Below, in pieces: positions 1 to 5,858 of a stretch of DNA of 9,206 bases (within the stretch, counting starts at the first letter, position 1; every line of letters begins with the position of its first letter). The notes under the pieces are model-generated. The model was not told where the DNA came from, did no database searches, and worked only from the letters and a program-made list of their open reading frames with translations. A program made the position numbers and the translations under genes. This stretch comes from Thermoplasmata archaeon (GTDB lineage Archaea; Thermoplasmatota; Thermoplasmata; Thermoplasmatales; Thermoplasmataceae): positions 1 to 9,206 of the forward strand of contig JAKAYM010000070.1 in NCBI GenBank assembly GCA_021826795.1, in the 5' to 3' direction.

Positions 1-1
1 A

Positions 2-91
2 TATATGCCAGTAGAGTTTGACGAGGTCGAAACAAAAAATATTTACCGTTTTGTGGTGGAGGTGTTCAAGAAATATGTCGATAAATTTTGA
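2..91 (+). CDS. HEPN-domain protein (putative toxin RNase), C-terminal end only
   Basis: An open frame enters from the left edge and runs 29 codons to a TGA at 89-91. The visible tail (YMPVEFDEVETKNIY... ending FKKYVDKF) is a short Pro-containing turn followed by one amphipathic helix. This is how PF05168-type HEPN proteins end, where a 'YP' turn precedes the last helix. It overlaps the following MNT gene by 17 nt, the standard tight coupling of HEPN-MNT pairs. HEPN partners are typically ribonucleases with an R-x4-6-H motif. That motif would lie upstream of the window, so catalytic competence cannot be judged. The assignment rests mainly on the neighbour and on the look of the tail. The ATG at 5-7 is probably internal, since 28 residues would be too short for the family. 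Confidence 0.6.
   Translation, partial: YMPVEFDEVETKNIYRFVVEVFKKYVDKF
58..64 (+). promoter_or_regulatory. Shine-Dalgarno site that fixes the MNT start
   Basis: GGAGGTG ends 10 nt before the ATG at 75, inside the end of the HEPN gene. It supports coupled translation of the two genes from one mRNA and rules against the ATG at 18. Confidence 0.75.
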
Positions 92-392
92 ATTAAAAAA
101 ATGGGAGTACTTAAAAAATTACCGTTCAGTTTGTAGTGATGTTTACCGTATGGTTAAAGCTATTGATAAATATGCAAGAGTTTTTGTTTTTGGATCAGTT
201 TTATCAGGGAAAATTACCGCCTCCAGTGATATAGATATATTAATATTGGAAAACGACACAAATTTAAACGATCAAATTTATATAAAAATACTTAAAAATA
301 TTGATGCACCTGTCGAATTGCACATAGTTAACGATCAGGGATTTAGCTGGTACAAAAATTTCTCTGAGAATATGGAAGAAATTTTATCCTAG
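75..392 (+). CDS. Minimal nucleotidyltransferase (MNT), putative antitoxin of a HEPN-MNT module
   Basis: A 105-residue protein with the DNA polymerase beta-like nucleotidyltransferase signature GS-x10-D-x-D: G40-S41 then D52 and D54, in the context VFVFGS...SSDIDILIL. A third acidic position is probably E81 in PVELHIV. The length matches stand-alone MNT proteins, which lack other domains. In known HEPN-MNT pairs the MNT enzyme transfers AMP to the HEPN ribonuclease and neutralises it; that function is family knowledge. The start at 75 is preferred because GGAGGTG at 58-64 lies 10 nt upstream. An in-frame ATG at 18 would add 19 residues (including VLWWRC) buried in the upstream HEPN gene and has no ribosome site. 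The gene is visibly more A/T-rich in its codons than the permease genes that follow, as expected for a mobile defence or stress module. Confidence 0.85.
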   Translation: MSINFELKKWEYLKNYRSVCSDVYRMVKAIDKYARVFVFGSVLSGKITASSDIDILILENDTNLNDQIYIKILKNIDAPVELHIVNDQGFSWYKNFSENMEEILS

Positions 393-608
393 AAATTGGA
401 ATCCATCATAATACCTCTTCAAATGAGTTTAACATAGGTCATCACATCTAGAGAGTTGTCGTCAAATATTCTAATGCCTGGATTTTCAGAAATAAGTAGA
501 TGCCGTAATCATCATGTAAATCTTTCAAATTTATGATTGGAGGTAAACATGAAGGAACATACTATGTGATTTTAACACTAGTATGGCATTTTTTAATATA
601 ACCAACAA
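393..608. other. Gene-poor spacer with possible gene relics
   Basis: No complete gene is recognisable. On the - strand a short frame, 508 down to a TGA at 419-421, reads like a protein tail (it includes ISENPGIRIFDDNSL and ends YVKLI), but it has no start codon. On the + strand a strong ribosome site GGAGGT (539-544) sits 4 nt before an ATG at 549 whose frame stops after six codons. An overlapping frame at 533-601 gives 22 residues. These look like debris of lost genes, but none is matched to a family by eye. No clear hairpin terminator follows the MNT stop. Confidence 0.4.
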
Positions 609-618
609 ACTATATATA
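609..618 (+). promoter_or_regulatory. TATA box of the first APC permease gene
   Basis: ACTATATATA is centred about 28 nt before the ATG at 642. In archaea this spacing puts the transcription start at or just before the start codon. No Shine-Dalgarno motif precedes 642, so the mRNA is probably leaderless. Confidence 0.65.
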
Positions 619-619
619 C

Positions 620-636
620 ATTAGTGCCATACTAAT
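620..636 (+). promoter_or_regulatory. 17-bp palindromic operator, copy 1
   Basis: ATTAGTGCCATACTAAT has perfect 6-bp arms, ATTAGT and ACTAAT, around five bases. It starts 2 bp after the TATA box and ends 5 bp before the ATG, so a bound protein would cover the transcription start. The same architecture recurs at 3857-3873 in front of the ABC ATPase operon, where the palindrome is perfect (8+1+8). A possible extra half-site, ACTAGTAT at 577-584, lies about 43 bp upstream. The position suggests repression; the regulator is unknown. Confidence 0.6.
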
Positions 637-641
637 TTTAT

Positions 642-2204
642 ATGGCTGATAATAAAGCAATACAGTACGAAAACAGGCTCAAAAAGGGACAGGTGGGAGT
701 CTGGGGGGCAATAGCCGAGGAAATATCAGCCATGGCACCCGCCTGTGATGCAATAGCCTTTGTGGTATCATCTGCTGTTTTCGCCTTTTTCCTTACACCT
801 TTATCGTTTATAATTGCAACCCTTACAATGTTTCTTGAAGTGAATACATTATACCATCTTTCAAAGAGGCATGCCAGTGCCGGTGGTTATTACGGATATA
901 TAGCCAATGCGTTTGGACCTGTGCCTGCAATCAGTGCAGGGTTAATGTATCCCATGTATCAGACTGTAAGCACAGCCGCAATCCCTGTATTTGTGTCCGG
1001 AGTAGTTTTACCCGGCGTTGTACAGTATTTTCTCGGTGTAGGAATGCCTGCCTGGATATGGATACCATTTATCCTGGCCTTCATAATAATACCAATTATG
1101 ATTGCAATAGTGGGAATCAGGCCACAGATGAAATATATCAGGTTTGCATCCTTCTTTGAATTGATTTTCCTTGCACTGCTTTCAGCAATTATAATAATTA
1201 AGGCACCTGACAATACATTAAATGTTTTCAATCCCTTTGTATGGCCACAGTACAGTTCATGGTTTTCCCCTGAGGGAGGCCCAATTACTGGTGTTGGCCT
1301 TGGAATGATATTTGGGTTAACTAGCTTCATAGGTTATGGTGGCTCAGCCCCACTGGGAGAGGAAGCCACAAACCCGAAGGCCATTACCAGATCACTTACC
1401 GTGGGCCTTCTGCTCGTGGGTGTTGTTTTGACGGAAGTTGCCTATGCCCAGATAGTTGGCTGGGGAATACCAATGATGCAGACGTTTTCATCCAGTGGAA
1501 TTCCAGGGATAATTGTTGCAACTGCATACACCGGTATAGTTGGCGGAGTCATGTTTTCACTGGTTGCATTTAATTCTGCTTTTTCTGACAGCGTTGCCAT
1601 GCAGGCAAACGCAGGGAGGGTTTATTTTGCCATGGGAAGGGATGGAATTATACCCAAATTTTTCTCATTCATTCATAAAAAATATGTTACCCCTTCGAAG
1701 GCTTTAACCTTTGTTGCAGTTGTTGCATCTGTCACTGCCATACTGGCAACTTTTATTGTGGCAATGGGTGCTGGAGTAAGCCCATACGCATTATTGGACA
1801 ACCGTGCCAGTGATCCTATTATAGTAAAAGCTCTGACAGATTCTTTCCAGTTTCTTACTACTATGGCTCTTGGGGGGCTAATTATAACACATGTACTTCT
1901 CAATACAAGTGTAATGACAATGTTCAGAAGATTAAAGGAAAAACATAGCAGTGTGCATGATTTGATAATACATATAGTGGAGCATTATATATTTCCATCA
2001 GTGGCTACGGTTATATTTATCTTTGTTCTCTACGAATCCGTGGTTCCCCCGGTTTACCCCATTACATATGCTATACTGATAATTGGTGTCTACACTGTAT
2101 TTTCCATAATATATGCGCTTTACATTAAATACAGGAAACCTGATCTGGCAAGAAAGGCAGGGAAGTCCGTGAATCTTGTTGATGAGGAGCATATTAAACA
2201 TTAA
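642..2204 (+). CDS. APC-superfamily amino acid/amine permease
   Basis: A 520-residue integral membrane protein with about 12 hydrophobic segments between residues 30 and 500, the usual size and fold for the APC superfamily. Family hallmarks are visible: the N-terminal LKKGQVGVWGAIAEEISAMAP (discontinuous first membrane helix), AGGYYGY in the second to third helix region, the GYGGSAPLGEEATNPKAI motif after the sixth helix, and GRVYFAMGRDGIIPKFF plus a KYVTPSKA segment typical of bacterial and archaeal members. It probably couples proton entry to uptake of an amino acid, amine or related organic nitrogen compound; substrate is not predictable here. The start fits leaderless transcription from the TATA box at 609-618, and a palindromic operator lies between. 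The stop overlaps by 4 nt the stop of the convergent ABC ATPase operon. It is paralogous to the permease at 4404-5834 but clearly diverged from it. Confidence 0.88.
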   Translation: MADNKAIQYENRLKKGQVGVWGAIAEEISAMAPACDAIAFVVSSAVFAFFLTPLSFIIATLTMFLEVNTLYHLSKRHASAGGYYGYIANAFGPVPAISAGLMYPMYQTVSTAAIPVFVSGVVLPGVVQYFLGVGMPAWIWIPFILAFIIIPIMIAIVGIRPQMKYIRFASFFELIFLALLSAIIIIKAPDNTLNVFNPFVWPQYSSWFSPEGGPITGVGLGMIFGLTSFIGYGGSAPLGEEATNPKAITRSLTVGLLLVGVVLTEVAYAQIVGWGIPMMQTFSSSGIPGIIVATAYTGIVGGVMFSLVAFNSAFSDSVAMQANAGRVYFAMGRDGIIPKFFSFIHKKYVTPSKALTFVAVVASVTAILATFIVAMGAGVSPYALLDNRASDPIIVKALTDSFQFLTTMALGGLIITHVLLNTSVMTMFRRLKEKHSSVHDLIIHIVEHYIFPSVATVIFIFVLYESVVPPVYPITYAILIIGVYTVFSIIYALYIKYRKPDLARKAGKSVNLVDEEHIKH

Positions 2205-2938
2205 ATTCTTTTTCGATAATCAGGAGAATATTTTATCAATTCCTCTGTATATTCATCTTCAGGGTCTCCCATAATCTTTTCTGTATAATTTTCCTCTATG
2301 ATTTTTCCACAGTTCATTATATAAATATAATCTGAGACAAAGGATACACGGTTAATGTCATGGTCTATGTAAATTATTGATACTGTTTTTTTAAGCTCTT
2401 TCAGGAAAGTAAGAACGGCAAATAGGTTGATTGAATCCATCATGGAGAATGCTTCATCCAGAACTATGAAATTTGGATCAGGGATAAGGGATATTGCAAG
2501 TGCGAGTTTTTGTAGTTCACCACCAGAGAGTGAATTCACATAGCGGCTTCTGAAGGTACTATAATCCATGCCTGCCATCTCCAATTTTTCGATTGCCTTT
2601 TCAATTTTCACATGGTTTATTTCTGCCGCAGTTGAAATATGCCATTCAACAGTTTTTACCGGATTCATGGATATATAGGGATCCTGAAATACATAACGGA
2701 TAAAGTTTTGGTTCTTTTCCCGTCTGCCATTATAAAAGATTTCACCTGAATAATCCCTGTCATACCCGGATATGATATTTGCAAGTGTAGTTTTTCCAGA
2801 CCCTGATGATCCTGTAATGCCACTTATAATATTATCGCGGAATACTGTTGAGATATTGTCCAGGGCGTAGTAGTCCCTGTATTTCAGAGCACTGGACTTT
2901 AATTTATATTGTTTTTTGATTCCATTAAGCTCTATCAT
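2201..2938 (-). CDS. DppF/OppF-like peptide ABC transporter ATPase
   Basis: A 245-residue nucleotide-binding domain with all catalytic motifs intact: Walker A GSSGSGKT (43-50), Q-loop Q85 in YVFQDPY, signature LSGGE (137-141), Walker B ending D161-E162 and switch histidine H193 in YIDHD. Walker B runs into DEAFSMMDS rather than the common DEPTSALD. The short linkers and tail (EDEYTEELI) fit the second ATPase (DppF/OppF/NikE type) of dipeptide, oligopeptide or nickel importers, which power uptake at the cytoplasmic membrane. The start overlaps the end of the upstream ATPase gene by 14 nt, and GGGGTGG (2943-2949) is its ribosome site, so the two are translated together. No permease or substrate-binding protein gene is present here. 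The cargo is inference: peptides most likely, metal chelates possible. Confidence 0.87.
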   Translation of the reverse strand: MIELNGIKKQYKLKSSALKYRDYYALDNISTVFRDNIISGITGSSGSGKTTLANIISGYDRDYSGEIFYNGRREKNQNFIRYVFQDPYISMNPVKTVEWHISTAAEINHVKIEKAIEKLEMAGMDYSTFRSRYVNSLSGGELQKLALAISLIPDPNFIVLDEAFSMMDSINLFAVLTFLKELKKTVSIIYIDHDINRVSFVSDYIYIMNCGKIIEENYTEKIMGDPEDEYTEELIKYSPDYRKRI

Positions 2939-3827
2939 CTTTCCACCCCGGATATCTTATACAGCGAAATCCATGATCGCCAATGGTTTCATAGGTTATC
3001 TCCGATTCACATACCTGATCATGAAATGGACAGTTGTTGATGAATACGCATCCATTGTATTTTTTATTATTTACTGAAATATACTCTATGTTCCTGTTAG
3101 AATATAATGGAATATAACGAAAAAGCATTTCGGTATATGGGTGAAAGCGGCTTTCAAGAATGGCTGAATATTTTCCATCCTCTATAATCTGTCCTCCGTA
3201 TAATATGTAGACTCTATCACAGATCTCGAACAATGCATTCACATCATTACTGGAAATAAGCACTGAAGAATGTTTTTTTATATCCTTTAAAATTGAGAGA
3301 AAGTGATATGTGGATATGGAATCAAGGCCTGTTGTGGGTTCATCAAGCACCAGCAATTCAGGATTTTTCAATAAAGCCATGGCAATAACGACCCTGTGCC
3401 TCATTCCATCACTCAGCTGCGTTGCCTTCATGTTAAGTATTTCCGGGTTAAGGTTAAGTTCCGTGAAAATTGATTCCACATACTGTCTGTCAAATGATTT
3501 CCAGTTGTACAGTTTTCCAATCTGGAAATTCACAGTCTTTAGCGGCTTCAGGCTGTTAAAGGAATCCTGCTTCACATAGATCAGAGAATTTCTGTATTCA
3601 TGGTAGTTGTTTTTACTGTATATGCTCTTACCATTGTAAAGCACGTCGCCACGACTTGCATAAATATCTCCGATAATAGATTTTATCAGTGTGGTTTTTC
3701 CAGATCCATTAGGTCCCAGTATACCAACAATCTCATTCCCATCTACATGCATATTGATGTTTCTCAAAATTTCGGTATATTCCCTATTATGATAATAACC
3801 AGAATAGAGTCCTGCAACCTGGAGCAT
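2925..3827 (-). CDS. DppD/OppD-like peptide ABC transporter ATPase with degenerate motifs
   Basis: A 300-residue ATPase. Walker A GPNGSGKT (38-45), Q-loop Q87 and Walker B LLVLDE (158-163) are intact. Two motifs depart from consensus: the signature reads LSDGM (138-142) where OppD/DppD proteins have LSGGM, and the switch histidine is replaced by Asn (N194 in SSNDV). After the ATPase core, FHPYTEMLF (229-237) and a cysteine-rich tail with C260, C266, C273 and C289 match the oligopeptide/dipeptide transporter C-terminal region (PF08352) that marks the Dpp/Opp/Nik group. It should pair with the downstream 245-residue ATPase. In such a pair each composite ATP site would carry one altered motif, hinting at unequal hydrolysis. 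It is the first gene of its operon; ATG 3827 is about 25 nt after a TATA box and lacks a ribosome site, so it is likely leaderless. No permease gene is nearby. Confidence 0.87.
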   Translation of the reverse strand: MLQVAGLYSGYYHNREYTEILRNINMHVDGNEIVGILGPNGSGKTTLIKSIIGDIYASRGDVLYNGKSIYSKNNYHEYRNSLIYVKQDSFNSLKPLKTVNFQIGKLYNWKSFDRQYVESIFTELNLNPEILNMKATQLSDGMRHRVVIAMALLKNPELLVLDEPTTGLDSISTYHFLSILKDIKKHSSVLISSNDVNALFEICDRVYILYGGQIIEDGKYSAILESRFHPYTEMLFRYIPLYSNRNIEYISVNNKKYNGCVFINNCPFHDQVCESEITYETIGDHGFRCIRYPGWKDDRA

Positions 3828-3847
3828 ATATCTTCATAAATAGTGTG

Positions 3848-3855
3848 TATATAAA
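3848..3855 (-). promoter_or_regulatory. TATA box of the ABC ATPase operon
   Basis: Read on the - strand, TTTATATA is centred about 25 nt before the ATG at 3827, implying a leaderless transcript. The palindrome at 3857-3873 lies immediately upstream and covers where the TFB-recognition element would be. Confidence 0.6.
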
Positions 3856-3856
3856 T

Positions 3857-3873
3857 ATTAGTATTATACTAAT
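3857..3873 (-). promoter_or_regulatory. 17-bp palindromic operator, copy 2 (perfect)
   Basis: ATTAGTATTATACTAAT is a perfect palindrome of two 8-bp arms around one central base. It shares both outer 6-bp arms and the right-hand 8-bp half (ATACTAAT) with copy 1 at 620-636, and both copies abut a TATA box. Here it is upstream of the TATA box rather than downstream. A protein bound here could block TFB/TBP loading or activate; sequence alone cannot decide. Confidence 0.65.
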
Positions 3874-4373
3874 TTATCAATTCTCCTTTATCGACCAAAA
3901 AACTGGGTATTAAAACGATAATGGATGAAGTGTTATTTGTTCCGCCAGATGAAAACTTCATGGTATATTTTTGGCATTGCCCGGGTTATTAATAGCTTAG
4001 AAGATCACCTATAGCAAACATAGACAGAAATTATAAACTAAAAGAAGTTGGCAAAGGACATGGGGCAATTAACTTATATATGTATTATAACTTGCCAGTG
4101 ACATCCTCCCCAAGCTAACGCATGGGGCTTCCCGCTTATATGTTAAATAAGATCTCTCACATGATTGCAAAGGTTGGACTTTATTATCACTTTAACCAAC
4201 TCCTCTTTCCTTTCACTGTGCCGGAAAATATCTGTGAATCAGAAAGATGAAGATAGTGGAACAGAAAAATAACGGAATATATAGTTATTTCCAAATTTCC
4301 TATAATAAGTAATGTTCAAGCAATATTAAATTTGTGTGACAAAGGATATCAATTTATATAAAATTTATAGCAA
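3874..4373. other. Spacer without a recognisable gene
   Basis: About 500 nt between the divergent ATPase and second permease promoters. It contains the IS200/IS605-type hairpin at 4098-4137. A short + frame from 3921 to 3992 (MDEVLFVPPDENF..., ending HCPGY) reads somewhat like a protein tail and is open upstream to 3873, but it has no ribosome site and no family match. On the - strand a short frame ending near 4143 (HSERKEELVKV...) is equally unassigned. The make-up suggests an insertion scar with decayed sequence around it. Confidence 0.4.
4098..4137 (-). mobile_element. Solitary IS200/IS605 (TnpB-type) right-end / omega-RNA-like hairpin remnant
   Basis: On the - strand this reads GGGAAGCCCCATGC, then GTTAGCTTGGGGAGG, then ATGTCAC. 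That layout (GAAGCCCC - loop - GGGGAGGATGTCAC) recurs at the right ends of archaeal and bacterial IS200/IS605 and IS1341-type elements, where it overlaps the end of tnpB and forms the 3' hairpin of the omega (guide) RNA. The stem pairs 4108-4112 with 4123-4127 and 4114-4115 with 4120-4121, with one A/A mismatch and a 4-nt loop. No tnpB or tnpA frame lies on the expected side (above 4137), so it is a leftover end, a deletion scar or an independently kept RNA. In an active element the guide would be copied from the bases just below 4098. Assignment rests on remembered consensus, not on a search. Confidence 0.55.
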
Positions 4374-4388
4374 TATTAATATATTATA
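4374..4388 (+). promoter_or_regulatory. TATA-like region of the second APC permease gene
   Basis: TATTAATATATTATA ends 16 nt before the ATG at 4404, and its centre lies roughly 23-27 nt upstream, consistent with a leaderless mRNA. No Shine-Dalgarno motif is present (the leader reads AAACTCCCCTCTA). The ATTAGT-N5-ACTAAT operator is absent here. Confidence 0.5.
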
Positions 4389-4403
4389 AGAAACTCCCCT
4401 CTA

Positions 4404-5834
4404 ATGGATAAATACGAACCTACTGTGGAGAAAAAATATCAACTCAAAAAGGGGGCGGTGGGAAAATGGCATGCCGTTTTTCAGGCCTATACGCATGTTG
4501 CGCCGTCTGGAGATATAGGAATACTGCTCACAGGTGTTGCTCTCTTTGCACTTGGAGCCTCACCCCTGGCTGTTTTGCTTTCATGGGTTATTTACCTGTT
4601 AATGGTAAATACCAATTACAGATTCAGTAAAAGGGTATCACATGCTGGCGGTTATTATGCCATTGGTGGACATGGCATGGGTGGTTTTTATGGGTTTATG
4701 AATGGTTGGATATATCTCCTTGATGAAATGATTATATATCCCAGTTTCGGGCTTTTAGGTTTTGCATCTGTTGTATTTCTCTTAAGTCCGACAATTTCCT
4801 CTATACCATTTGTATGGATACCACTTATCATAATTCCATTTGCAACGGGACTGCTCTTCAATTATTTTGGAATTAAGCCTTCACTGGTTTATCTTCTTAT
4901 TACAGCATCTGTTGAGGTAATATTCCTGCTTTCCACAAGCTGGTATATCATACTAACAATGGGGGCCGCAAACACAATCAGTGTATTTTCCCTCACTGGA
5001 ATAAATGTGGTTCCCTTTATTTTTGCATTGCTATATGGTATAGAGGCATACGGGGGACTTGGAACAGTTATAGGCATTAGCGAAGAAACGAAGGAATCCA
5101 AATTCAATGTGCCGAGAGCTATTATAATAGCATCAATTCTTGCAGGCGCCACACTTATATCGGCAATGTATGCATTAACAATAGCCTGGGGCCCAACAAC
5201 TATGGCAAGTTATGCAACTTCGCCCGATCCAGGCCTCATCATATGGCACAGATTTTTCGGACTTCCAGGTGAGATAATACTGCTATTCTTCATACTTAAC
5301 GGATATATTGCCTATACTGTTGCAAATCCAATTGTCCAGTCCCGGGTAATATATGCAATGGCGAGGGATGGCGTATTCCCTAAATGGTTTGCTGTTACAC
5401 ATAAAAAATACAAGACTCCTTACCGTGCAGTGATGCTTGTTTCAATGGTAGCCCTGATAGTTTCTTTTGCACTCTCATTTCCATTTGGGCCATTCGATGC
5501 AGCCATAATTACAGGAGCGATGGCGGGAATAGGTTTGGTAACTGCACATGCAATGTCAAGTTTTGCCTATGTGCGATTTGCAAGGAAAGATGGAAAAATT
5601 GAATACAGCCTTCTTAAGGATGGCATAATACCAGTAGCCTCAGTAATAATCCTAATACCTATCATAATATTCGCCTTTGATGAATTGACCTGGCCATACA
5701 TATTATCGCCAATACTTGCTGCCCTTTGGATTTTAGGAGCTTTTATATTTGGCCTATATCTGTATAAAAATAAAAAGAAGGAACTGATGAATGCTGGTTC
5801 GGAAGATTTCTCCGAGGTTATTACCACGGATTAA
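4404..5834 (+). CDS. APC-superfamily amino acid/amine permease (second paralogue)
   Basis: A 476-residue membrane protein with about 12 hydrophobic segments. APC hallmarks are present: LKKGAVGKWHAVFQAYTHVAP at residues about 13-33, HAGGYYAIGGHGMGGFYG, the EAYGGLGTVIGISEETKES block in the middle, and SRVIYAMARDGVFPKWF followed by HKKYKTPYRA. The N-terminal motif and the RDG-x-x-PK block closely parallel those of the permease at 642-2204, so the two are paralogues, but loops and C-terminus differ and substrate specificity probably does too. It likely imports an amino acid, polyamine or related compound by proton symport (inference). Its promoter lacks the palindrome found before the other permease. 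It converges with the dehydrogenase operon with an 18-nt gap, so it may functionally belong with those enzymes. Confidence 0.88.
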   Translation: MDKYEPTVEKKYQLKKGAVGKWHAVFQAYTHVAPSGDIGILLTGVALFALGASPLAVLLSWVIYLLMVNTNYRFSKRVSHAGGYYAIGGHGMGGFYGFMNGWIYLLDEMIIYPSFGLLGFASVVFLLSPTISSIPFVWIPLIIIPFATGLLFNYFGIKPSLVYLLITASVEVIFLLSTSWYIILTMGAANTISVFSLTGINVVPFIFALLYGIEAYGGLGTVIGISEETKESKFNVPRAIIIASILAGATLISAMYALTIAWGPTTMASYATSPDPGLIIWHRFFGLPGEIILLFFILNGYIAYTVANPIVQSRVIYAMARDGVFPKWFAVTHKKYKTPYRAVMLVSMVALIVSFALSFPFGPFDAAIITGAMAGIGLVTAHAMSSFAYVRFARKDGKIEYSLLKDGIIPVASVIILIPIIIFAFDELTWPYILSPILAALWILGAFIFGLYLYKNKKKELMNAGSEDFSEVITTD

Positions 5835-5858
5835 TTTAATTTTTATAATTTTTTATCC
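5835..5858 (+). terminator. T-rich terminator after the second permease
   Basis: Immediately after the TAA the + strand carries three T-runs (TTT, TTTTT, TTTTTT) interrupted by A-rich bases and reaching into the stop of the convergent aldehyde dehydrogenase gene. Archaeal termination typically uses such oligo-T tracts without a hairpin. Confidence 0.5.

Noticed and set aside
18..74. Extended N-terminus for the nucleotidyltransferase starting at ATG 18
   Set aside because: It lies inside the HEPN gene, has no ribosome site and adds residues not typical of the family; ATG 75 has a strong Shine-Dalgarno sequence.
959..1330. Open frame on the - strand inside the first permease gene
   Set aside because: Antisense shadow of a membrane-protein gene with no motif or start signal of its own.
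3310..3839. Two + strand open frames opposite the DppD-like gene
   Set aside because: The - strand carries intact ABC motifs throughout, so these are antisense shadows.
3921..3992. Short + frame MDEVLFVPPDENF... ending HCPGY
   Set aside because: Only 23 codons, no ribosome site or fitting promoter, and no recognised family; may be a relic, but cannot be supported as a gene.
4045..4098. TGGCAA / TTGCCA inverted repeat next to the hairpin remnant, considered as transposon terminal repeats
   Set aside because: Only six pairs separated by nearly 40 nt, and IS200/IS605 elements do not have terminal inverted repeats.
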